Source: Oscillospiraceae bacterium
GTDB lineage: Bacteria; Bacillota; Clostridia; Oscillospirales; Ruminococcaceae
NCBI GenBank assembly: GCA_022768245.1
Contig: JALEMR010000056.1
Coordinates: 16,492-80,491, forward strand
Direction: 5' to 3'
Length of the DNA: 64,000 bases
The position numbers and the translations under genes are program-made. Position 1 is the stretch's first letter; each line of letters starts with the position of its first letter. The notes beneath the pieces were generated by a model. That model worked only from the letters and a program-made list of their open reading frames with translations. It was not told the origin of the DNA and did not search any database. Shown here piece after piece: positions 9,301 through 17,685 of this stretch.

Positions 9301-11394
9301 AAGCTGAAAAAGAACGAGCTTGAAAAGCTTACCGCCGATATCAACGAAAAGTACTCCAAGGAGGTCTCCGCGCCCTTTATCGAGAAGATACGTGCAAAGG
9401 AGATATCTCTGATGAAGGCGGAGCTGGAAAATCTCTGCAAGAATATCCCCTCCACTCCCCGCCCCGAGCTCTCCAAGCTTAAGGAGGCTCTTAAGAGCGA
9501 CGACTTCGACAAGGAGCTGTCCGCTAAGTACATCGCTCAGATCGAGGAGCGCGAAAATGCTCTTATCAAGACCGAGCTCCAGAATCTCTGCAAGAATATC
9601 GAGACCGCTCCCAAGGATAAGCTCCTTGAGGTAAAGCTCAGGATCACCGATACTCCCGAGTACAAGGAACAGGGCAAGCAGTACATCGACAAGATAGATA
9701 CCCGCCTTAAGAAGCTCGACAAGGAAGAATTCGACAAGATGATGTCCTCCATAAACAGCATGGACTTCGACGCTCTGGAAAAATTCAGCGAGGAACTGGA
9801 AAAGCGCAAGCCTACTCTTGAACCCGCGAAGTATTCCGATACCGTCAAGCTCATCGACGCGCGCTTCGACAAGCTGGAAAACGACGAGCTTTCCAAGCTC
9901 TGCGGAAATATCCCCGAGCTTAAGATCGAACAGATCACCTCTATCCTCAACACTATCGAGGACAAGGGCTTCAAGAACAGCAACGCTCAGCCCTATATCA
10001 AGAAGCTCAACGACGCAGCTAATCAGCTGTATATCAAGGATCTGTCGGGTCTTACCGAAAATCTCGGCGGACTCAACAAGGCGGCTCTTCTCGATATCTG
10101 CAAGAAGATCGCCGGTTACGGCAACGGCTGCCCCGACGACCTCAAAAAGCGCTACGACGGCATCGTCCGCAAGAAGATACGCGAGCTGGACGACAAGCGC
10201 GTTGAACAGGTATGCCGCAATCTCGGCAGCATGACCAAGAACGAGACCTTGAAGATAATCGCTCAGATACGCGAAATGGATATCGACGACGACGCTAAGA
10301 AGCGCCACATCTCCACCTGCGAGAACCATATCCTCAGCAATAAAAAGTCGGAGAGAGACGCTTATACTCTTAAGCTTTCCGCAGATATGATCGAGGCTTC
10401 TATCAACCAGAGCCACGTTATCACCGGTGATTCTCCCACATTTGACAGCACTGCTCTCAAAATGCAGAACAGCTTCGCTAAAATGGGACAGTTCGACCTT
10501 CCTGTGCTGCTCCACACCGTAACTCAGGGCAATCCCGACGAGGGTTTCATATTTACTCTGGAATACGTGTTCTGCCGCAACAAGAACGGTCTTATCTCCA
10601 AAAAGGCTGTGGACGACATCGACCGCTTCGTCGGCAAGAAGGGTCTCCTGGGCGGCGGTTCCCTTAAGCTTGAAGAGAAAAACGGCTCCTCTACCGAGCT
10701 TCCTATCGGTATCAAGGGCGCTCCCATCGAAGGCACCGCTGTGGTCCTCAACAAGCTGCTGACCTACATCCAGAACAGCCGTGCCGAGGAACGCAGAAAG
10801 GATCTGGAAGCCAACGCCGCAAGAAATGATACCTTTATGGATCTCACCGCCGACGCTCCCATACCTCCCGCTGTGCCTAAGCCCGCAGAAGCTCCCAAGC
10901 CCGCAGCCGAAGCTCCCGCTCCCAAGCCTGCGGAAGCTCCTAAGCCCGCTGCACCCGCTAAGCCCGCAGAAGCTCCTAAACCCGTCGATGTGAGCGTTGA
11001 TATCAAGCCTATCAAGCACATCGAAACAACGGCTCCCATTGCTTCAAATGCGGATATCAAGGACATCAAGCCTATCAAGCCCATCACCGGCGAAGAAGTC
11101 AAGCCTGTTGAGGTTCCCAAGGCAGCAGAGGCTCCCAAGCCTGTTGAAGTACCTAAGGCAGAGGCTCCCAAGCCTGTTGAAGTACCTAAGGCAGAGGCTC
11201 CCAAGCCTGCGGAGGCTCCCAAGCCCGCGGAGGCTCCCAAGCCCGCAGAGGCTCCCAAGCCCGCTCCTCAGCCTGCTCCCGCTCCGTCATCGGCTAAGCC
11301 GATAAAGATGAAGTTCTGCGACCAGTGCGGAGCTAAGATAATGAGCGAATCCGCTAAGTTCTGCAGCGAATGCGGAAACAAGATAGCAAGATAA
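6325..11394 (+). CDS. Giant cytosolic helical-repeat protein with C-terminal zinc ribbon, function unknown
   Basis: The 1689-residue protein has no signal peptide or membrane segment. Residues 1-470 form a non-repetitive region, and residues near 450 (FNGTVFDSAEDMAKA) lead into the repeats. About 17 tandem ~51-residue helical repeats span roughly 471-1344. The best central copies share the pattern ELCKxI, ELKKLSE, KYxxEYTAPYFDKIKxRE. Residues about 1345-1495 look globular (FIFTLEYVFCRNKNGLI, then a Gly-rich loop). A Pro/Ala/Lys stalk (repeated PVEVPKAEAPK-like units) covers about 1511-1660, and the last 28 residues are a CxxC-CxxC zinc ribbon (FCDQCGAKI, FCSECGNKI). It is monocistronic with a strong promoter and terminator. 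It looks like a large scaffold; no catalytic motif was recognised. Confidence 0.9.
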   Translation: MEILNDYGKFREHCAAFKDEFMEKYLPEGELFCHPLTKGLIYAPASDDEAKSNDATICRLSDMMLMSEDGETDWMPFNIAKAREIAAANEHIFLSDLLFRTSFIAHDWMIDGKHDQMIVSEQYMKEHNKPYAPVTPLTNQKMKIKKIINEDFWKQGTLEAPVSISFEDLSASLDDFSAEKLEKFPVISEISEHTITVGEASAKVSADSAKAAVLRNSLSVVSELKAKMDLVSPLLKAIGMGMTAAGYSIKFLVAVLNKNGVEINGAQFRNNFFDAEVKKLPAEHSVDDELKAAKTATIAAFAANGKLSADNNTNTDAEYNEKLRAIETSSLTKDELLSRAVALLSEKPADRAVFKLLYSNFSANADDISEAEEFWFGNKANYSDDELNIHLTKLYIPADTVGEKGEYVCGFPKAKLIYEELEAAADKYHFADCPAAVNLKNYIDDEDKKSRTFNGTVFDSAEDMAKAVRNEAELAKLCTDLSALNRDELKKLRKYIFDSTADDKTKAKYIVKVKLAENSAEDSELKQLTLSLPLMKPDEVTALIEKLKAAEYDDTVKKPYIASAEDRLISAQADELSEKFKELDKKSAAEIDALVKETDSDRYCTMLKKHFLRRADDAKNVLARKDLDALCAGMEAFDKTKLAELRKKVEEKNYPSAVSARYLNKISALTAEYDRREVREVFGKVSSASKEELDKLREIINSGKYATELTDPYIDRIAERETALRYEEFENRCKTIPTMDKEALAAIKAEFTGGKYPAEITDKYSPDIIIRENDLEKQEIADLCKDIPTMKRPELKKLSETLSDTKYNSEFTAPYFDKIKEREAAAEKEEIEELCKNIPTMKDEELKKLSEELSDTKFNAEYTAPYFDKIKARKVELEKSEIAELCKDIASMKREELKALSEKLADPKYNKEYTTEYIAKIKERNLQLDNLEVDEACKDIAKMDRTALKSLSEKISDEKYSKEYTAKYFDKIKARETELDKSELTELTKNVDKLKKNELEKLTADINEKYSKEVSAPFIEKIRAKEISLMKAELENLCKNIPSTPRPELSKLKEALKSDDFDKELSAKYIAQIEERENALIKTELQNLCKNIETAPKDKLLEVKLRITDTPEYKEQGKQYIDKIDTRLKKLDKEEFDKMMSSINSMDFDALEKFSEELEKRKPTLEPAKYSDTVKLIDARFDKLENDELSKLCGNIPELKIEQITSILNTIEDKGFKNSNAQPYIKKLNDAANQLYIKDLSGLTENLGGLNKAALLDICKKIAGYGNGCPDDLKKRYDGIVRKKIRELDDKRVEQVCRNLGSMTKNETLKIIAQIREMDIDDDAKKRHISTCENHILSNKKSERDAYTLKLSADMIEASINQSHVITGDSPTFDSTALKMQNSFAKMGQFDLPVLLHTVTQGNPDEGFIFTLEYVFCRNKNGLISKKAVDDIDRFVGKKGLLGGGSLKLEEKNGSSTELPIGIKGAPIEGTAVVLNKLLTYIQNSRAEERRKDLEANAARNDTFMDLTADAPIPPAVPKPAEAPKPAAEAPAPKPAEAPKPAAPAKPAEAPKPVDVSVDIKPIKHIETTAPIASNADIKDIKPIKPITGEEVKPVEVPKAAEAPKPVEVPKAEAPKPVEVPKAEAPKPAEAPKPAEAPKPAEAPKPAPQPAPAPSSAKPIKMKFCDQCGAKIMSESAKFCSECGNKIAR
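7738..10355 (+). repeat. About 17 tandem ~153-bp coding repeats in the giant gene
   Basis: The encoded units are about 51 residues each, mostly helical with high Lys and Glu. Six central units (about 8650-9420) are the most alike, for example ELCKDIPTMKRPELKKLSE and ELCKNIPTMKDEELKKLSE. Identity falls towards both ends, which suggests expansion from the middle by duplication. Confidence 0.85.
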
Positions 11395-11420
11395 ACCTTT
11401 AAAAGTAAAATTAATAAACT

Positions 11421-11475
11421 CAAAAAAACTGTGCAGAAGCTGAAATGAAAGCTTCTGCACAGCTTTATTTTTTCT
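11421..11475. terminator. Bidirectional terminator between the giant gene and dnaE
   Basis: The 12-bp perfect arms CTGTGCAGAAGC and GCTTCTGCACAG (11429-11440 and 11451-11462) are flanked by a T-rich tract to the right and an A7 tract to the left. The hairpin can therefore terminate both converging transcripts. It starts 3 nt past the dnaE stop codon. Confidence 0.9.
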
Positions 11476-14400
11476 TTATGGCGATATTCTCCGCTCCCGC
11501 AGCCTCCGAAAGCTCCGTCAGAAGCTCCCTTGTGACGGAAACTCCCGTTATCCTTCTGCTGGAGGTCTTCTTTTTCAGGTCTTCAAAATAGAAGACTGCT
11601 CCGCTTGTTCCCGAATGCTTTATGCATATCTCCGTCAGCTTATCCACAAGCTCTCTGTCCGTGCTTTTGCAGCGGATAAAAAGCGTATAGCTTCTGTCCG
11701 TTTTCAGTCCGTTTTCAAAGCTTTCTGCGGGGATGATCCCCTCTGCTATGAGCTTCACGCCGTTATCACCGTTTCGGGAGATATGTCCGCTTACGACGAT
11801 GATATCGCCTTCATGAAGATATCTTTCCGATACCGAATACACCTGCGGAAAGACTATCAGCTCCATTTCCGAAAGCTTGTCCGATATGACTGCAAACGCC
11901 ATTTTTGCGCCCTTTGCCGTCACATGTCCCCTGACCGAGGATACGGTGCATATCGCCGTTACGGGATAGTTTTCCGTCTTTCCCGCAAATGCGGACAGGG
12001 GGGATAGCTTCAATGCCTTTACAAAAACATCATACTTATCCAGCGGGTCTCCCGAGATGTACATTCCCAGGATATCCTTTTCCATAGCAAGCAGCTCCTC
12101 GGCGGGAAACTCCTCCATAGGCGGTATGGCGATCGTTTCCTCACGGGCGCTTCCGCTGCCGAAAAAGTCCAGCTGTCCCTCCACATTCATTCTTGCAGAA
12201 CCTGCGGTCAGCTCAAAGATTCGGTCGAAATTCAGCAGCAGCTGCCGCCTGTTATACCCGAAGCAGTCCATGGCTCCGCATTTTATCAGACTTTCACAAG
12301 CGCGGCGGTTCATATCCGCACCCTTCATGCGCATGCAGAAGTCCTCGGGTGAACGGAATATCCCGCCCTTTTCCCGCTCCGCCGCAATGGCGCGGACAAG
12401 TCCCTCTCCCACATTTTTCGCCGCAGTCAGGGAGAATCTTATGCCCTCCTCAACGGGAGTGAAGCCTGCGCCGCTTTCATTCAGGTCGGGACGGAGTATC
12501 TTTATCCCGTTTGATATGCAGTCGGCGATATAGTCTCCCAGATGTCCGCCTTCGTTGGCAGTCATCAGCGCAGCCATGTATTCCTTATAATAATGCCGCT
12601 TCAGATATGCTGTCTGATACGCCACATAGGAATACGCCGCCGCATGGGATTTATTGAACGCATAGGACGCAAACCCCGCCATTTCATCAAAGATACTGTT
12701 GGCAATTTCCGCGGAAATGCTGTTTTTCAGACAGCCGTCCACGAAATATTCCCTCTCCTTTTCCATGACATCGTGCTTTTTCTTTGCCATTGCACGGCGG
12801 ACAAGGTCCGCCCGCCCGTAGGAATACCCCGCCAGCGTGCGGCATATCTCCATGACCTGCTCCTGATAGACGATACAGCCGTAGGTCACTTCCAGGATAG
12901 GCTTCAATAACGGGTGCTTGTACACTATCTTTTCGGGGTTTCGGCGATTCTCGATGTATCGCGGTATGCTGTCCATGGGTCCCGGACGATACAGCGACAG
13001 CGCCGCGATAAGATCCTCTATGCCCTCGGGACGGAGCCGCATGAGCATGCTCTTCATGCCCGCGCTTTCAAACTGGAACACTCCCTGCGTATTCCCTGCC
13101 GACAGCATTTCAAAGGTCTCCCTGTCGTCTGTGGGGACTTTGTTTATATCAAAATCGGGCTCTTTCCTGCGGACATAATTGCAGGTGTCGCGGATTATGG
13201 TCAGATTCCGCAGCCCAAGGAAATCCATTTTCAGCAGTCCAAGCTGCTCCAGTGCGGTCATGGTGTACTGCGCCGCGACTACGCCGTCCTTCTTTACAAG
13301 GGGAACATATTCCATAACGGGCGCGTCCGAAATAAGCACTCCCGCCGCATGAGTGGAGGTGTTCCTCGGCATGCCCTCTATGCTCCGCGATGTGTCGATA
13401 AGCTCATGGACTGTTCTGTCGGAGGTATACAGCTCCCGCAGCTCCGCAGACTGCTCCATTGCCTTGTCCAGCGTGATATGCAGCTCCTGCGGAATGAGCT
13501 TTGCCACCTCGTCGCCTGTTTTATAGGGCAGTCCCATTACACGCGCGACGTCACGGACTGCCGCTCTCGCAGCCATTGTGCCGAAGGTGACTATCTGCGA
13601 GACCCTGTCCTCGCCGTAGCGGTCTATGACGTAATCAATGACCCGCTGACGTCCCTCGTAGCAGAAGTCGATATCAAAGTCGGGCATGGAGACTCTCTCG
13701 GGATTTAAAAATCTCTCGAAGAGCAGATTGTATTTCAGCGGGTCGATATCCGTTATCCCGATGCAATACGCCGCGATGCTCCCCGCTCCCGAGCCTCGTC
13801 CCGGACCTACGGGGATACCGCTGCGCTTTGCATAGCTTACAAAATCCCAGACTATCAGGTAATAATCGGTATAGCCCATTTTGATGATGACGGAAAGCTC
13901 GTATTCAAGGCGCTCGGTCACCTCCGACGAAGGATCGTCCCCGTAGCGCTTCTTCATGCCCTCAACGCAGAGAGCGCGGAAATACTCCTTGTTATCGGGG
14001 AATTTTGCCCGAAGCTCGGGAGTGAGATCGTATCGGGGCAGCTTTATCTTTCCGAATTCAAACTCCACATTGCAGCGGTCGGCTATTTCTCCCGTCACGC
14101 GCACTGCTTCCTCATGTCCTCTGAAAAGAGACAGCATTTCCTCTTCGGATCTCATGTAGAACTCATCGTTTGGAAAATCCAGCGGATTCTTTTCGCTCAG
14201 CGTGGAGTTGGTCTGAATCGCCAGCAGCACACGCTGAATCTTTGCGTCCTCTCTGCGGACATAGTGAACGTCATTTGTCGCGGCAAGAGGTATCCCCGTT
14301 TCGGCGGAAAGCTTATAAAGCTGCGCAAGCAGCCGCAGATCCTCGGGAGTTTTGTGGTTCTGTATCTCGATGAAATAGTTATCCTCTCCGAAAATGCTGC

Positions 14401-14887
14401 GGTACAGCAGAGCCGTTTCCTTTGCGCCGTCATAATCGCCTTCGGATATCTTCCGCGCCACCTCTCCCGCCATGCAGCCCGAAAGAGCGATAAGTCCGCC
14501 GCTGTACTTTCGGAGCAGCTCAAGGTCAACTCTCGGCTTTGAATAAAATCCCTCGGTAAAGCCGAGAGATACCATTTTTATCAGATTTTTATAGCCCTCG
14601 TTATCCTTGCAGAGCAGTATCAGATGATAAGGCCTGCTGTCAAGCTGATGAACGCAGTCAAAGCGGGTACGCCGCGCAACGTAGACCTCGCAGCCGATTA
14701 TGGGCTTTATCCCCTTTTCAATGCAGAGCTTGTAGAAGTCCACTGCGGCAAACATCACGCCGTGGTCGGTGACTGCCACTGCCTTCTGTCCCAGTTCAAG
14801 GGCATGGTCTGCGATATCCTTCAATCGGCATGCGCCGTCAAGCAGGCTGTATTCGGTGTGAAGATGAAGATGTACGAAATCCGACAT
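11465..14887 (-). CDS. dnaE: DNA polymerase III subunit alpha
   Basis: The 1140-residue replicative polymerase starts with a PHP domain (FVHLHLHTEYSLLDG, AVTDHG). The Pol III alpha palm carries the catalytic motif PDFDIDF near residue 405, and PGRGSGAGS lies before it. A helix-hairpin-helix region and an OB-fold (about 970-1060) follow. The length is usual for the DnaE1 type, which lacks the PolC exonuclease insert. The start at 14887 is 4 nt after the whiA stop, so the two are translationally close. It is the last gene of the hprK-murB-rapZ-whiA-dnaE run. Confidence 0.98.
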   Translation of the reverse strand: MSDFVHLHLHTEYSLLDGACRLKDIADHALELGQKAVAVTDHGVMFAAVDFYKLCIEKGIKPIIGCEVYVARRTRFDCVHQLDSRPYHLILLCKDNEGYKNLIKMVSLGFTEGFYSKPRVDLELLRKYSGGLIALSGCMAGEVARKISEGDYDGAKETALLYRSIFGEDNYFIEIQNHKTPEDLRLLAQLYKLSAETGIPLAATNDVHYVRREDAKIQRVLLAIQTNSTLSEKNPLDFPNDEFYMRSEEEMLSLFRGHEEAVRVTGEIADRCNVEFEFGKIKLPRYDLTPELRAKFPDNKEYFRALCVEGMKKRYGDDPSSEVTERLEYELSVIIKMGYTDYYLIVWDFVSYAKRSGIPVGPGRGSGAGSIAAYCIGITDIDPLKYNLLFERFLNPERVSMPDFDIDFCYEGRQRVIDYVIDRYGEDRVSQIVTFGTMAARAAVRDVARVMGLPYKTGDEVAKLIPQELHITLDKAMEQSAELRELYTSDRTVHELIDTSRSIEGMPRNTSTHAAGVLISDAPVMEYVPLVKKDGVVAAQYTMTALEQLGLLKMDFLGLRNLTIIRDTCNYVRRKEPDFDINKVPTDDRETFEMLSAGNTQGVFQFESAGMKSMLMRLRPEGIEDLIAALSLYRPGPMDSIPRYIENRRNPEKIVYKHPLLKPILEVTYGCIVYQEQVMEICRTLAGYSYGRADLVRRAMAKKKHDVMEKEREYFVDGCLKNSISAEIANSIFDEMAGFASYAFNKSHAAAYSYVAYQTAYLKRHYYKEYMAALMTANEGGHLGDYIADCISNGIKILRPDLNESGAGFTPVEEGIRFSLTAAKNVGEGLVRAIAAEREKGGIFRSPEDFCMRMKGADMNRRACESLIKCGAMDCFGYNRRQLLLNFDRIFELTAGSARMNVEGQLDFFGSGSAREETIAIPPMEEFPAEELLAMEKDILGMYISGDPLDKYDVFVKALKLSPLSAFAGKTENYPVTAICTVSSVRGHVTAKGAKMAFAVISDKLSEMELIVFPQVYSVSERYLHEGDIIVVSGHISRNGDNGVKLIAEGIIPAESFENGLKTDRSYTLFIRCKSTDRELVDKLTEICIKHSGTSGAVFYFEDLKKKTSSRRITGVSVTRELLTELSEAAGAENIAIKKK

Positions 14888-14890
14888 AGC

Positions 14891-15811
14891 TTATTCTCCC
14901 CGTTCCTCACGCAGACGGTTTGCAATTTCCGATATCTTTTTCAGACGATGATTTACTCCCGAACGTCCCAGCGGCTTATCCAGCATTTCCCCTAAGTCTT
15001 TGAGCGATACCTCGGGGTTGTCCAGTCTGATCTCGGCGGCGTTCTGCAGGTCGGGAGAAAGATAATCCAGTCCCACCGTCCGCTCGATGTACTCGATATC
15101 CTCTATCTGCCGCTCGGAGGCTTTCAGCGTGCGCTCGATATTGGCGTTGTCGCAGTTAGTGATACGGTTGGTCTTGTTGCGGATATCCTTAAGTATCTTG
15201 ATGTTCATAAGCTCAATGGAGGACTTGGGCGCTCCCATGAGGGTGAGGATATCCTCGATAGCCTCGCTGTCCTTAAGATAGATTATCCTGTCGGTCTTGC
15301 GCTCGGCTATCTTTGCGTGTATCCCCACGTTTTCCAGCAGCTCCAGCATCTCATAGGCAAGCGCGGGAAAGGGTACCACAAATTCAAGATGATATTCCTT
15401 TAACGGCTCGATCATGCTTCCGCAGGACAGGAACGCTCCACCCAGAAAGGCATGAACATTGCTTTCGGTGATGATATCGTCCTGAATGCTGTGTATCACC
15501 GTGCGGCTGTAGATGTGATATTTATAGATAAGCTCTTCTCTGTCCTCGGTCTTCCCTATGGATATCTGATGAAGAGTAACGCCGTCCTTTTTGCGGCTGT
15601 CGGACATCTCCGTGACGCACTTTCTGCCGATGACATGGTCCGCCAGCGAACGGAACATCTCCGCAGTAATATCGTTCTCCGTCTGGAACACGATATTATC
15701 GGGGGCGAAATGTCTGCAAAACAGTATCATTCCGTAAAAGCAGGCATATTTCTGCTCGCGGCTCGTGACCGAAGCGGCGATCTCATTTTTTACCGTTGAT
15801 GAAAATGACAT
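14891..15811 (-). CDS. whiA: WhiA-family DNA-binding regulator
   Basis: The 306-residue protein begins MSFSSTVKNEIA, the usual WhiA start. It has a LAGLIDADG-like N-terminal fold (SCGSMIEPLKEYHLEF) and a C-terminal helix-turn-helix (LKDLGEMLDKPLGRSGVNHRLKKI). In Bacillota WhiA affects cell division and chromosome segregation. It sits in the conserved order rapZ-whiA, but without yvcK between them. The gap to rapZ is 3 nt. Confidence 0.97.
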   Translation of the reverse strand: MSFSSTVKNEIAASVTSREQKYACFYGMILFCRHFAPDNIVFQTENDITAEMFRSLADHVIGRKCVTEMSDSRKKDGVTLHQISIGKTEDREELIYKYHIYSRTVIHSIQDDIITESNVHAFLGGAFLSCGSMIEPLKEYHLEFVVPFPALAYEMLELLENVGIHAKIAERKTDRIIYLKDSEAIEDILTLMGAPKSSIELMNIKILKDIRNKTNRITNCDNANIERTLKASERQIEDIEYIERTVGLDYLSPDLQNAAEIRLDNPEVSLKDLGEMLDKPLGRSGVNHRLKKISEIANRLREERGE

Positions 15812-15814
15812 GGC

Positions 15815-16681
15815 TTATTTTCCTTTATTGATATCTCTGTGACAAAGTCTGGTCTTAAATCCCTTTTCCGTTAAATACTCGTAGGTGCGCTCCGCGAAGG
15901 TGACGCTCCTGTGCTTTCCCCCCGTGCAGCCGAAGCCTATAACAAGCTGGGTCTTGCCCTCGTGTATGTACAGCGGAATGAGAAAATCGAACAGCTCCCG
16001 AAGCTTCCTTTCAAGCTCCACTGACTGGTCGTACTGCATGACGTAATCCCGCACGCACGCCTCCTGTCCCGTGTGATATTTCAGCTCGGGGATATAGTAG
16101 GGATTGGGCAGACAGCGCACGTCAAGGACGATATCTGCTTCACGGAGAGAACCGTACTTGAAGCCGAAGGACATCACCTTGACTATCATATTGTCCCCGG
16201 GATTTTCAAGGAACAGCGATGTTACGCTTTCCCGAAGCTGCGCCATGGAAAAATCGGTGGTGTCCAGATAATAATCCGCCTTGTCGCGGACGGTCTCCAG
16301 CACCTTTCGCTCCATGGAGATAGCCGCTTCAAGACTGCCGTGAGCCTGCTCGTCGAGGGGGTGCTTTCTTCTGGTCTCCTTGTATCGGCTGATGAGGGTC
16401 TCGTCGCTTGCGTCGAGGAAAAGCACGCTTACATCAAGATTGCTCTGATTTTTCAGATAATCGAAGCTGCTGTCGAAATCGAGGAACAGGTCTCCGCCGC
16501 GGATATCCGTGACGATAGCCACCCGCTTCATCTGTCCGTTGGAATGCTCGCAGAGGTCCGCAAACTTAGGGATAAGCTGGGGCGGGATATTGTCGATGCA
16601 GTAAAAGCCCATATCCTCCAGAACATTGACAGCGCCCGATTTTCCTGCGCCGCTGAGTCCCGTTACTATCAGAAATTTCAT
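15815..16681 (-). CDS. rapZ: RapZ/YvcJ nucleotide-binding protein
   Basis: This 288-residue P-loop protein has Walker A GLSGAGKS at residue 8 and the C-terminal RapZ signature (GCTGGKHRSV, HRDINKGK). Family members bind ATP/GTP. In E. coli RapZ guides RNase E to GlmZ; in B. subtilis YvcJ affects competence. Its role here is inferred from family and context. The gene starts 14 nt after murB and ends 3 nt before whiA. Confidence 0.97.
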   Translation of the reverse strand: MKFLIVTGLSGAGKSGAVNVLEDMGFYCIDNIPPQLIPKFADLCEHSNGQMKRVAIVTDIRGGDLFLDFDSSFDYLKNQSNLDVSVLFLDASDETLISRYKETRRKHPLDEQAHGSLEAAISMERKVLETVRDKADYYLDTTDFSMAQLRESVTSLFLENPGDNMIVKVMSFGFKYGSLREADIVLDVRCLPNPYYIPELKYHTGQEACVRDYVMQYDQSVELERKLRELFDFLIPLYIHEGKTQLVIGFGCTGGKHRSVTFAERTYEYLTEKGFKTRLCHRDINKGK

Positions 16682-16695
16682 GATAAGTCACCCCT

Positions 16696-17598
16696 TTATT
16701 TTAATATGACAGGCTCGCATTCAAGCCTGTATCCCGTCTTTTCGTATACTATTTCCTTTACCCTTTCGATAAGGGCGAATATATCCGCCGATGTGGCGTT
16801 TCCCGTGTTGATGACAAATCCGCTGTGCTTTGTGCTGACCTGCGCTCCGCCTACGGATAAGCCTTTCAGTCCGCACTGCTCGATAAGCAGCGAAGCATAG
16901 CTTCCCTCGGGGCGCTTGAATGTGCTGCCTGCACTGGGATATTCCAGGGGCTGCTTGGAGATACGCTTTTCCATAAGCTCGTTCATCCTGGACTTTATCT
17001 CCCCGGGGTCGCCCTCGGACAGCTCAAACACCGCGGAAGTAATAATATATCGGTCATTCATGAATATGCTCTTCCGATAGGACAGCTGCGCTTCTTCGGC
17101 GGTAAATCGTCTGACCTCTCCGCTTTCCCTGTTGACCGCCACGGCATATTTCAGGATATCCTTTATCTCGCCGCCGTAAGCGCCTGCGTTCATATACACT
17201 CCGCCGCCCACCGTGCCGGGAATGCCGTAGGCAAATTCCAGCCCCGTCAGACTGTTTTCCAACGCTCTTTTGCACACCGAGACAAGAGAAGCTCCCGCTC
17301 CTGCTGTGATGATATTCCCGTTCACAGCTATCTCCGCCATATCCTCGCCGATAAGCAGTACAGTACCCTTATATCCGCCGTCGTCGGCAATGACGTTGGA
17401 GCCCTTTCCCAGCACGAAAAAGGACTCTCCCTCTTTATTAAGCTCCGCCGCAAGCTTACCGCAGTCCGCTGCGCTTTTCGGTCTGATGATACAGCTGCAC
17501 TCACCGCCCACCCTGAAAGTGGTGTATTTTTTCAGCGGCTCGCTGTACGATATCTTACAGCCCATTTCCTCTGCCAGTCTGCATACCCTTTCGTTCAT
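16696..17598 (-). CDS. murB: UDP-N-acetylenolpyruvoylglucosamine reductase
   Basis: The 300-residue FAD enzyme reduces UDP-GlcNAc-enolpyruvate to UDP-MurNAc with NADPH in peptidoglycan synthesis. Visible landmarks are TTFRVGG, the FAD-binding VLGKGSNVI, GIPGTVGGGVYMNAGAYGGE and the catalytic-region serine in PSAGSTFKRPEG. This is the short type II form typical of Bacillota. A GGAGG site precedes the ATG. A hairpin between hprK and murB may tune read-through. Confidence 0.98.
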   Translation of the reverse strand: MNERVCRLAEEMGCKISYSEPLKKYTTFRVGGECSCIIRPKSAADCGKLAAELNKEGESFFVLGKGSNVIADDGGYKGTVLLIGEDMAEIAVNGNIITAGAGASLVSVCKRALENSLTGLEFAYGIPGTVGGGVYMNAGAYGGEIKDILKYAVAVNRESGEVRRFTAEEAQLSYRKSIFMNDRYIITSAVFELSEGDPGEIKSRMNELMEKRISKQPLEYPSAGSTFKRPEGSYASLLIEQCGLKGLSVGGAQVSTKHSGFVINTGNATSADIFALIERVKEIVYEKTGYRLECEPVILK

Positions 17599-17633
17599 GT
17601 CACACCTCCGGTTCTCACTGCCATGATCATAAT

Positions 17634-17671
17634 CACAAAACAGAGGATAGATAAATATTCTCTATCCTCTG
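17634..17671 (-). terminator. Hairpin between hprK and murB, partial terminator
   Basis: The 11-bp arms CAGAGGATAGA and TCTATCCTCTG (17641-17651 and 17661-17671) are followed on the minus strand by TTTTGTG. Since murB has no obvious separate promoter before 17598, this probably attenuates rather than fully stops transcription. Confidence 0.6.
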
Positions 17672-17685
17672 CAAATCTTCATCGA

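Noticed and set aside
7078..11019. A 1313-codon open frame on the minus strand, antisense to the giant repeat gene
   Set aside because: It is the mirror of a GC-biased, repetitive coding sequence. It has no ribosome site or promoter, and its product is low-complexity Leu/Gly-rich sequence with no family resemblance.
11465..14887. Replication origin near dnaE
   Set aside because: No DnaA-box cluster or dnaA/dnaN gene is present. dnaE in this cluster is unrelated to oriC.
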